Source: JBEEMU01 sp043778315
Lineage (GTDB): Bacteria > Bacteroidota > Bacteroidia > Chitinophagales > Saprospiraceae
Length of the DNA stretch: 10,117 bases
Assembly (NCBI GenBank): GCA_043778315.1
Contig: JAYWGJ010000036.1
Coordinates: 1 to 10,117, forward strand
Reading direction: 5' to 3'
Under the pieces are notes generated by a model that ran no database searches, was not told where the DNA came from, and saw nothing but the letters and a program-made list of their open reading frames with translations. Below are positions 1 to 6,025 of the stretch, piece after piece. The stretch's first letter is position 1, and each line of letters starts with the position of its first letter. The position numbers and the translations under genes are program-made.

Positions 1-2
1 CG

Positions 3-1070
3 ACCGCTCAATATTTCATGCTCACGGGAGTTGTCAAACCTGCTATACAGTACTTGGAGGTCTGCGTTTTTTCGGACGAAAGTAAGCATCGTCCTGATAA
101 AATGATTTTTCAAGCGAACTGGAAACGGTCTTTTAATGAAAGTGCAACCAATTTTAGCGTTCCGATAAACTATAAATTGCGCGAAAACGCCGCCTACGAT
201 TTTGAGTTTCGCTACTTTCGCGCCGCTACACTCGACGAAAAAATCGCGCTGCAAAGCGACCTCATCAAGGCGGTAGATGCCTATATAGATATGTCGATGC
301 GGCTGCAAGGCAGACACATTCGCCTCAACGACAACGTGAAAAGCATGGTCACAGATATGAATGCTATCGTGAATAAAGGTAGCGAGTTGTACCGCAATCG
401 CATCAATAATAATTTTGCAGGTTTTAGCGATATTATCCGCAGTAAACTCCGCAGTTTGGAAGAATTGAAATTGCCTGCTACTATTTCTATCTTCAAAAAA
501 GATAAAAATAACGAAATAAACGAAGCGATGCGTAAAGTGGTAGATAAAAGTATTGCTGATTATAAACAATTGGTACACAATGAGATAGTTAATTTTATGA
601 ATGCCGATGTATTTGTTTTGACTGATAAATTATTGATAGATAAATACCAAACCGAACGGGTAAAAAATTCTATTGGGTTGAACTTAGGCTACGGTGGTAT
701 TTTTCCGCAAGGCGCGACGGGGAGTTTCAATAATTACATTACTGCACCTTATTTGGGTGTATCGTTTCCGTTCGCGAAAGAATTTGGGCCTAAATTTTTG
801 CGTAAAACCTCTATCACAATAGGGGCATTTATGGTATCGTCATTGACCGATCAGTCGGGCGATGTTTACAGTGGTCCGTTGGTGAAAGTACCCACTTTTG
901 CCGCGCTCGGTTTCCGCCCGTTGAGCTTCCTCAAATTGAATGTTGGCGCAGCAGCTTTGGAGCGTACATCGATGCCTGCCGACGGCAGCGCAGCAACCAA
1001 ACAAATCCTATTTGCACCAATGGTGAGCTTAGGCGTAGAGTTTAATCTTTCGTTAGATTTGGCGAAATAA
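3..1070 (+). CDS. Probable outer-membrane or surface protein of unknown function, 5' end missing
   Basis: The reading frame is open from base 3 and ends with TAA at 1068-1070. The codons before the first ATG (18) read TAQYF without a stop, so the gene most likely starts before the window and ATG 18 is probably internal. Three parts can be seen. Bases 18-215 have a beta-rich look. Bases about 225-640 are charged and helical, with many Lys, Glu, Asp and Asn. From about 660 to the end the chain alternates hydrophobic and polar residues with many Gly and aromatics (for example NSIGLNLGYGG, then APYLGVSFPF), as in strands of an outer-membrane beta-barrel. It ends in FNLSLDLAK rather than the terminal aromatic residue typical of many barrels. 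I do not recognise the family. The next gene is also an envelope gene, 118 bases downstream and preceded by its own promoter-like box. No terminator is visible between them. The barrel assignment is inferred from residue pattern only. Confidence 0.7.
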   Translation, partial: TAQYFMLTGVVKPAIQYLEVCVFSDESKHRPDKMIFQANWKRSFNESATNFSVPINYKLRENAAYDFEFRYFRAATLDEKIALQSDLIKAVDAYIDMSMRLQGRHIRLNDNVKSMVTDMNAIVNKGSELYRNRINNNFAGFSDIIRSKLRSLEELKLPATISIFKKDKNNEINEAMRKVVDKSIADYKQLVHNEIVNFMNADVFVLTDKLLIDKYQTERVKNSIGLNLGYGGIFPQGATGSFNNYITAPYLGVSFPFAKEFGPKFLRKTSITIGAFMVSSLTDQSGDVYSGPLVKVPTFAALGFRPLSFLKLNVGAAALERTSMPADGSAATKQILFAPMVSLGVEFNLSLDLAK

Positions 1071-1119
1071 GCCGCAAATATTAATATCAAAAATTGCACT
1101 ACACACACATTTTTTATAA

Positions 1120-1147
1120 ATTGTTCTCTTACAACGACTTATCCTTG
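1120..1147 (+). promoter_or_regulatory. Possible Bacteroidota promoter of the OmpA-family gene
   Basis: TATCCTTG at 1140-1147 matches the Bacteroidota -7 box TAnnTTTG at all but one fixed position. ATTG at 1120-1123 lies 16 bases upstream, where a -33 TTTG-like box is expected. Transcription would begin near 1154 and give a leader of about 35 bases before ATG 1189. This argues against the alternative TTG start at 1159, which would sit almost at the transcription start. Confidence 0.4.
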
Positions 1148-1188
1148 CTTTTGCTATATTGCGGAAAGCAAAAAACAACTATTTTATC

Positions 1189-3558
1189 ATGAAAAAACTA
1201 CTTCTTTCTCTTTTTATAGCTATTCCTTTTTGTGCCTCAGGACAACAAAACGGCTACGGCTGGCGGCTCGGAATATATGGTGGCGCGAGTAGCTACTATG
1301 GCGATTTGAGCTATCGCGGTATCGACGCGCAACCTTTTTTGGCGGGTTTCCCGAACACTTTTAAGCGCAAATCGAAGGATTACACTTATGGCGTTTCTAT
1401 CGAAAAAAACCTTAGTCCGTCTGTCGGCATTAAGGTTTTAGGCAGCGTAGGGCAGTTTACGGCTAACGACCGCACCCGTGATTTTAACCAGCAATTGCTT
1501 ACTAATAATCCTTATTTTCAGCGTTCGCTGAATGTGCAAACTAAGCTGCAAGACCTTAGTTTATTAGTCACCTACTACCTCGATAACGGTAAAATATTGT
1601 CACAAAAAAGCTTTATTTCCCCTTATATTTCGCTCGGCATTGGCGTTACGCAGTTTCGTACCTACGCCGATTTATACGATAGAAACGGTAAACAATATTA
1701 TTATTGGAATGATAACACCGTACACACGGCGGCGCAGGAGTCGCCCGGCGCTGAACTCACTGCGCAGGACAACGCTTATGAAACCGAATTGACTACTTTA
1801 CAAACGGAAAAAAGTGCTAATTATAGCAATATAACTGCCAATTTTCCACTCGCATTAGGCTTGAAATTCCGCCTTGCCGACCAGCTTAATCTTAATATAG
1901 AGGCGATGGCGCGCTACACAATGACCGATTATTTGGACGATGTGAGCGGAAAATTCAAAGCGGAATACAGCAGTGAATTGCAGGCGTATGCCGCAAATCC
2001 AAATAATTTTACGGCAACGCAACGCGGCAGACCGAACGACAAATTAAACGATATTTATGGGTCGCTCTCGCTTTCGCTGCAATACAGTTTTGGGAGCAGA
2101 GGGCGCAGCAACGGCGGCTTCAACGCGCCTGTTTTTTACTCTATTCACGCCGAACCCGAGTCTATTCCGCTCATTAATCCGACCGAAGAAACCAAGAAAG
2201 ACGAAGCAAAAGCGGCACTCGTTAGCAACGAAAAGTTAGTCCGCGAACCAGTTATCGAGGATACAAATACACCTATCGAGGTGCAAAAAGCGGAGGCGAA
2301 AGACGCAATAACAACGGTAGAAAAACCGACAGATTGGGACACCGTTATTGGTAAAAACACCACAGATACGAATTATAAAAATACAGATACGGCTGCTATC
2401 GCAGAACTTCGTCTGCTAAATACGGAGCTTAAAAATCTCCAAAAAGCGGTTAAAAATATGAATGTTGATGAAAATAATGCCGATATTTTAGCTCAACTTC
2501 AAGCAAGAACAGCTTATTTAGAACAGCGTAAAACATATTTTAACGAATATAAAGCAACCATAAATACAACCAAAAATGACTATCTGATGGCGGATTATGT
2601 CAATTTATTGACGCAGGTTAATACCCTGCAAAGCGACCTCACTGAGCTTAAAAGTAATGTATCTACGATTAAAAGCGTCAATGATATGATGGTTGCTAAT
2701 AATCTGCCATTTAAAGAAAAAGAGGAGAAAATAAACACAATTACCGAACCAATAGCACAAATTCCGATTATTGAAAATACAAAAGAAAACGCAAAAGAAA
2801 GCGTAAAAATAGCACCAACAGCCAAACCCGATGCGACAAATATGGACGCGCCGAAACCCGCAAACCCAGTAGTTACCGCTACGCCAGAACCTACTGTTAC
2901 GACTATTGTTACCAATACGCCTACCGAAAAACTTACCGAAAAAGCTACTCTCAGCGTGGCAGACTTGCTCGTTATCAAGCAGTTGCGGACCGAAGTAGCG
3001 GCTTTGCGCCAACAACAAACCGAAAGCGAAACCACGCTGCTCAAAACAAAAATAGCGAACCTCGAGACACAACTCCACACAGAAAAAAAAGATAAGGAAG
3101 CTATGGTAGTTGCCGCTTTGCAACAGCAAATTACCGACCTTCGACAAGCCGTCGCGCAGCTTAAAGCTGTGCCTATCGCGCCCGAGCCTACTGCCGCAGC
3201 ACCCAAGCGGACACCTAATAACGTCTTAGCCACAAACAATGTTTTTTTCGCGAGCGGCGCGGCTATTATTAGCACAGACCAAAAAACAGCACTCGAGGCT
3301 TTTGTGCGCAATGCGCAAGAAAATGATGATTTTCAACTTGAGCTGCGCGGCTATACCGACCGCTCAGGCAACCCCGAAGCAAATCTCGCCTTAGCGCGTC
3401 GCAGATGCGAAGCTGTACGCAATTATTTGATTGCCAACGGATTAGCGGCAAGTAATATACAGATTACGCATAGTGGCGAAGCTGCAGGCGCAGCGCAGAA
3501 AGACGCAAACAGTCGTCGTGTAGAAGTAGTACCAGTCGCACGTTTCTCAACGCGTTAG
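1189..3558 (+). CDS. OmpA-family outer-membrane protein with N-terminal barrel, coiled coils and C-terminal peptidoglycan-binding domain
   Basis: This 789-residue protein probably links the outer membrane to peptidoglycan. The start chosen is ATG 1189, because it opens a clean signal peptide (MKKLLLSLFIAIPFCASGQQ). The in-frame TTG at 1159 would add ten polar residues in front of it. The Cys at 15 lacks a proper lipobox, so signal peptidase I cleavage near ASG/QQ is more likely than lipidation. Residues about 20-305 form a beta-barrel-like region rich in Gly, Tyr and alternating strands. Residues about 310-400 are a charged linker, 405-510 a predicted coiled coil, 515-585 a Pro/Thr-rich stretch, and 590-660 a second heptad-like helix. 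Residues about 680-785 are an OmpA C-terminal domain. It keeps the motif GYTDRSGN, with Asp724, and the NxxLxxxR helix, with Arg739; these match the two diaminopimelate-binding residues of the family. SRRVEVV closes the domain. The gene is followed directly by a strong terminator. Confidence 0.92.
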   Translation: MKKLLLSLFIAIPFCASGQQNGYGWRLGIYGGASSYYGDLSYRGIDAQPFLAGFPNTFKRKSKDYTYGVSIEKNLSPSVGIKVLGSVGQFTANDRTRDFNQQLLTNNPYFQRSLNVQTKLQDLSLLVTYYLDNGKILSQKSFISPYISLGIGVTQFRTYADLYDRNGKQYYYWNDNTVHTAAQESPGAELTAQDNAYETELTTLQTEKSANYSNITANFPLALGLKFRLADQLNLNIEAMARYTMTDYLDDVSGKFKAEYSSELQAYAANPNNFTATQRGRPNDKLNDIYGSLSLSLQYSFGSRGRSNGGFNAPVFYSIHAEPESIPLINPTEETKKDEAKAALVSNEKLVREPVIEDTNTPIEVQKAEAKDAITTVEKPTDWDTVIGKNTTDTNYKNTDTAAIAELRLLNTELKNLQKAVKNMNVDENNADILAQLQARTAYLEQRKTYFNEYKATINTTKNDYLMADYVNLLTQVNTLQSDLTELKSNVSTIKSVNDMMVANNLPFKEKEEKINTITEPIAQIPIIENTKENAKESVKIAPTAKPDATNMDAPKPANPVVTATPEPTVTTIVTNTPTEKLTEKATLSVADLLVIKQLRTEVAALRQQQTESETTLLKTKIANLETQLHTEKKDKEAMVVAALQQQITDLRQAVAQLKAVPIAPEPTAAAPKRTPNNVLATNNVFFASGAAIISTDQKTALEAFVRNAQENDDFQLELRGYTDRSGNPEANLALARRRCEAVRNYLIANGLAASNIQITHSGEAAGAAQKDANSRRVEVVPVARFSTR

Positions 3559-3568
3559 GCATGACCCC

Positions 3569-3608
3569 AAAAAAGCGGCAACTCTGGATTCAGAGTTGCC
3601 GCTTTTTT
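3569..3608 (+). terminator. Perfect bidirectional intrinsic terminator after the OmpA-family gene
   Basis: An 18-base arm (3569-3586) and its exact reverse complement (3591-3608) enclose the loop GATT. The inner 12 pairs are GC-containing (GCGGCAACTCTG) and the outer six pairs are A-T, so each strand ends its hairpin in a run of six T. It begins 10 bases after the stop codon at 3558. It should stop rightward transcripts from the OmpA-family gene and any leftward transcripts from the adjoining intergenic region. Confidence 0.92.
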
Positions 3609-3632
3609 ACGTCCAATATTTTGTTAATCTAT

Positions 3633-3800
3633 CTAAGGAACGCGTCCAAAATAAGGTACTGTATGCTCACTTGCCTTTCACGCCAAAATTGCGTTAGATT
3701 ATCGTTACAATGCAAAGGCATTGCGCCTCAAATCTGCCTTATTTTGACCCGAAATTCTGCGCGACAATATTCAGTCCCTTATTTTCTCTTCATTCCTTAG
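3633..3800. repeat. 168-bp foldback element with imperfect terminal inverted repeats (MITE-like)
   Basis: The left end (3633-3661) and the reverse complement of the right end (3772-3800) agree at 22 of 29 positions. They share CTAAGGAA at the tip, then seven mostly different bases, then AAAATAAGG followed by a mismatch and ACTG. A third copy of the inner motif (CCTTATTTT) is at 3737-3745. The middle carries a perfect hairpin, CAATGC (3708-3713) with GCATTG (3718-3723) around AAAG, nested inside AGATT (3696-3700) and AATCT (3731-3735). No transposase and no convincing open frame is present, and I see no clear target duplication at the edges. The structure fits a nonautonomous mobile or dispersed repeat. 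That it occurs elsewhere in the genome is an inference. Confidence 0.55.
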
Positions 3801-3801
3801 C

Positions 3802-3809
3802 CAAAGTTA
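3802..3809 (-). promoter_or_regulatory. Leftward promoter-like box next to the foldback element
   Basis: On the minus strand this reads TAACTTTG, a full match to the Bacteroidota -7 box TAnnTTTG. It lies one base outside the right end of the foldback element at 3633-3800 and would start transcription inside it. No -33 box is clear. The match is short, so chance is possible in AT-rich DNA. Confidence 0.3.
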
Positions 3810-3848
3810 CCTCGAAATATACGCACAATATCGTGGTATAATGTAATG

Positions 3849-3856
3849 CAAAGTTA
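3849..3856 (-). promoter_or_regulatory. Leftward orphan promoter-like box
   Basis: The minus strand reads TAACTTTGCA across this site, a full -7 match with a T-rich region about 20 bases upstream (around 3877-3890) where a -33 box would lie. The predicted start is near 3842, reading left through the foldback element to the bidirectional terminator at 3569-3608. No coding gene lies on this path, so it is either a leftover promoter of a lost gene or the promoter of a noncoding RNA. Confidence 0.35.
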
Positions 3857-3905
3857 AGCCATTTTACAAAATAAAAAAATATTTCTAAATTTATTTTTAC
3901 CGTTT

Positions 3906-4085
3906 CTACCGCAATCGAATACGCGGGTCGGCGGCGACGTAGAGCAGGTCGGCGATGATATAACCGATGATAGTCATGAATGCGGCGAGCAGCACGACCG
4001 CAAAAACGGTCGGGTAATCGTGTGTTTGTATCGCTTCGTAGGCGAGCCGACCTATTCCATGCGGCATAAATAAGGTTACCGTACT
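3906..4085 (-). pseudogene. C-terminal remnant of an oligopeptide/dipeptide ABC transporter permease (DppB/OppB type)
   Basis: The minus strand reads 59 codons from 4085 to TAG at 3908-3906. The peptide contains VTLFMPHGIGRLAYEAIQ, then THDYPTVFAVVLL, a hydrophobic segment (AAFMTIIGYIIADLL) and the end LLYVAADPRIRLR. This is the typical last part of MetI-like inner-membrane permeases for peptides: the G-x-GRL-x-x-EAI turn, the RDYP-like loop, the last transmembrane helix, and the DPRIR tail after a LLY segment. Such permeases have more than 300 residues, so most of the gene is missing. Upstream the frame meets a stop at 4088-4086 and runs into the promoter of the opposite gene at 4137, with no sign of the rest of the protein. 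The surviving reading frame is undamaged, so the truncation may be recent or the tail may be kept by chance. The ATG at 4067-4065 is an internal methionine, not a credible start. Confidence 0.8.
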
Positions 4086-4112
4086 TTATTTACACTTTTT
4101 TTGTTACTTTTG
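4084..4112 (+). promoter_or_regulatory. Bacteroidota-type promoter of the 4137-5685 gene pair
   Basis: TACTTTTG at 4105-4112 is a full match to the -7 box TAnnTTTG. TTTA at 4084-4087, 17 bases upstream, is a weak -33 candidate. The expected transcription start near 4119 leaves a leader of about 18 bases before ATG 4137. This position rules out the longer reading frame from TTG 4101, which would begin inside the promoter. The promoter abuts the broken end of the permease remnant. Confidence 0.6.
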
Positions 4113-4136
4113 TACCGCAACAATCATCTCCCACCA

Positions 4137-4409
4137 ATGAACTACACCCTCAACGCGCAAAAAAAATTGGAGGCACTGCTCGAAGCGGTCGGATATGTTA
4201 TTCGATACGAAAAAGGCAATTTCAACTCGGGGTATTGCTTGGTGCAAAACAAAAAAATAGCGGTTATCAATAAGTTTTTTACTACCGAAGCCAAAATTAA
4301 TAGCCTCATAGAGATTATAAATGCCATTATCGGCGAAGCCGACGTGACGGCGTTAGACGATAAGCAAACCAAATTTTTAGCACAAATCATCGTGAAAAAT
4401 GACGACTAA
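4137..4409 (+). CDS. Small conserved-looking protein of unknown function (90 aa)
   Basis: The protein is soluble, with no signal peptide or membrane segment. It is basic and mixed helix/strand, and contains the segments LEALLEAVGYVIRYEKGNF, NSGYCLVQNKK and VINKFFTTEAKINSLIEII. From memory the GNFxSGYC...VNKFF...E.KIN.L pattern resembles a family of uncharacterised Bacteroidota proteins. I cannot confirm this here and know of no function. It has no HExxH or other obvious catalytic motif. ATG 4137 is chosen because it follows the promoter at a normal distance. The stop overlaps the start of the next gene by 11 bases (4399-4409), so the two are almost certainly cotranscribed and probably translationally coupled. 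Confidence 0.75.
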   Translation: MNYTLNAQKKLEALLEAVGYVIRYEKGNFNSGYCLVQNKKIAVINKFFTTEAKINSLIEIINAIIGEADVTALDDKQTKFLAQIIVKNDD

Positions 4410-5685
4410 CGTAATCGCCGCGCCTACGCTGCACTTCGGCAGATACTCCGACGCACACAAAACGAACGCGCAAATCAAGGCTTACGACGCAGCCGTTGCC
4501 GCCTTCGCGGAAGGCGACTATGCCACTTATATCGACGCTTTTTTTGTTTATTTAAACAATGAAAATACCGAAAATGCGACTTGTACTATCGAGGACTCGA
4601 GCGTACATTTTGAGTTGATACAAGGCTCGAAGCGCGTGCAAGGTGTTGTACAAGGCATCGCGAATAGTACCGAAATCAAGGCATCAGTAGCTGTTTTGCG
4701 CTGCGCGACCGCGCCGAGCGTAGGTGTTTTGCGCCGCTTATTAGAGCAAAATGCGAGCCTTCGCTATTGTGCGTACAGCTTAGACGCGAATAATATGATT
4801 TGCCTGCATTTTTCGTCCGCACTGCTCGATTGTCCGCCCGAAAAACTGTATTTCGCACTCAAAGAACTCGCGCTCACGGCTGATAAAGCGGACGATATTT
4901 TGCTCAAAGAATTTAGCGGCTTACAAGCCGTCGATAACCTCCACATACAGCCGTTTACCGCCGAACAACAGCAGCTAAAATACGCTTTTTTGCAAAAATG
5001 GCTCACTTCCACTTTACAGGAAGTAGCGCGTTTAGACGCGCTGCGTGCCACCAACGAAATCGCTTACCGCTTATTGCGAACCGCTTATAAAATTGACTAT
5101 CTGCTTGTGCCTGAGGGTTTTACGATGGACGTGATAGAGGAAATACATAGCGCGTGGAACGACGCGCCCGACCGTTCGGTTGCCGAAAAAAATCCTTTGA
5201 TGCTAAAAGCAATCCATAAAATAGCGGCAGTTTCTGCCGCCGATTTTGCTGTCGAAAGCTATCCAACTATCGCTACATTTAGCATTACGGGCAGTCTAAA
5301 ACACGTTGCGGTACGCCAAATCATCGACGAGCAACTCGGCAAAATGGTCGCTTTTTCGCCGCCATTTATAGTGGTTTTCGCGGAATATATTGCAGGTTTT
5401 TGCTTGTTTAACGGCACGCCGCCGCCGCCCGATAAAGACTTATTCGAGTTGCTGTATCGCATCATCAATAATGATTTTTTTGTAGCAATCCAAGACGCGC
5501 AGCCGCTCACGGATACGGACGGCGTATTGCAAAAAGACGAAATTACGACAGCAATTGATACCATTGTACAGGCGCATCAAGCGCGGTTTCCGAACCTCAA
5601 ATTAGATGCGCAAGTCCTTGATTATACGACACTTACGGCGTTTTGTAAATCGTTTTTGTGGGCAATACGGAGTTTGGATTTATAG
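4399..5685 (+). CDS. Uncharacterised 428-aa cytoplasmic protein, perhaps YbjN/type III chaperone-like in its first half
   Basis: No signal peptide and no clear membrane helix are visible, so a cytoplasmic location is likely. Residues about 24-180 contain a helix (QIKAYDAAVAAFAEGDYATY), strands (VHFELIQGSKRVQGVV), then RRLLEQNASLRYCAYSLDA, NNMICLHF and YFALKELALTADKADDILL. The order 'RRLLEQN - small strands with LD - LxxALxELAxxADxxDD' is reminiscent of the YbjN/type III secretion chaperone-like fold, where a helix and a short sheet are followed by long helices. This is a tentative resemblance, not a recognised domain hit. Residues about 190-428 are mostly helical, with a Pro-rich turn (GTPPPPDKD) near 344. 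The whole protein looks like one I associate with uncharacterised Bacteroidota genes. It starts inside the preceding gene with an 11-base overlap, suggesting the two proteins are needed together. Confidence 0.75.
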   Translation: MTTNVIAAPTLHFGRYSDAHKTNAQIKAYDAAVAAFAEGDYATYIDAFFVYLNNENTENATCTIEDSSVHFELIQGSKRVQGVVQGIANSTEIKASVAVLRCATAPSVGVLRRLLEQNASLRYCAYSLDANNMICLHFSSALLDCPPEKLYFALKELALTADKADDILLKEFSGLQAVDNLHIQPFTAEQQQLKYAFLQKWLTSTLQEVARLDALRATNEIAYRLLRTAYKIDYLLVPEGFTMDVIEEIHSAWNDAPDRSVAEKNPLMLKAIHKIAAVSAADFAVESYPTIATFSITGSLKHVAVRQIIDEQLGKMVAFSPPFIVVFAEYIAGFCLFNGTPPPPDKDLFELLYRIINNDFFVAIQDAQPLTDTDGVLQKDEITTAIDTIVQAHQARFPNLKLDAQVLDYTTLTAFCKSFLWAIRSLDL

Positions 5686-6025
5686 TTTATGTTACCCAGC
5701 AGACATTCTATATTATGACTTTTAGGTTTCGAAAACCACAGTCTGGCTGACGATAAAATAAAGTCGATTACTTAGGAGCTTGGGGCGACCGACCTATTAG
5801 AATTGTCGGCGGGAACGGAGTGTAAAAAGGTGATAAACAGCGCACTGTTCGAAGCGCGACCATTTGGGAGCTGCAAGTTTGGGCTGTGTTCCCTTTTTAC
5901 GCGGAGAGCAGCCTGACAAGTCTAATAAGTCTTGATTTTTTGGTTCTTTTTTATCAAGAAAAAAGAATGAATAAAAAAGAAATGACCCGTTTGCATAATA
6001 TTTGTTATGACAAAAAAAATATTTT
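5686..6025. other. Intergenic region between convergent genes, largely a structured repeat
   Basis: This 340-base gap separates the rightward 428-aa gene from the leftward MurF/racemase gene. I see no gene in it. The first part (5686-5790) is plain apart from a small hairpin, GGTTT-CGA-AAACC, near 5727-5739. From 5795 to 5967 it is occupied by nested inverted repeats, annotated separately. The last part (5968-6025) is A-rich and has no feature that I can support. Confidence 0.6.
5795..5967. repeat. Nested inverted-repeat element with A/T hairpin tail
   Basis: Three stems nest inside one another. The outer stem is TATTAGAATTGTC (5795-5807) with GACAAGTCTAATA (5915-5927), 12 of 13 pairs. The middle stem is GTAAAAAGG (5822-5830) with CCTTTTTAC (5892-5900), perfect and extendable by a wobble and a G-C pair. 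The inner stem is ACAGC (5837-5841) with GCTGT (5883-5887). It is followed by a tail hairpin, TTCTTTTTT (5944-5952) with AAAAAAGAA (5959-5967), whose loop is ATCAAG; CTTGAT (5931-5936) can also pair with ATCAAG (5953-5958). The tail could act as a weak terminator for either convergent gene. The order of stems looks more like a structured RNA or a dispersed noncoding repeat than chance, but no copy outside the window can be seen. Confidence 0.5.

Noticed and set aside
2595..3311. 238-codon minus-strand open frame opposite the OmpA-family gene
   Set aside because: It is antisense to a coding region with clear coiled-coil and OmpA motifs. Its Val/Ser/Ala-rich composition is what the complement of Thr/Lys/Glu codons gives.
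3561..3800. 79-codon plus-strand open frame
   Set aside because: It begins inside the terminator and runs exactly through the foldback element. The residues look like translated noncoding repeat, and no promoter precedes it.
4101..4136. Longer TTG start for the 90-aa gene
   Set aside because: It would start inside the -7 promoter box and ahead of the expected transcription start. ATG 4137 is the better start.
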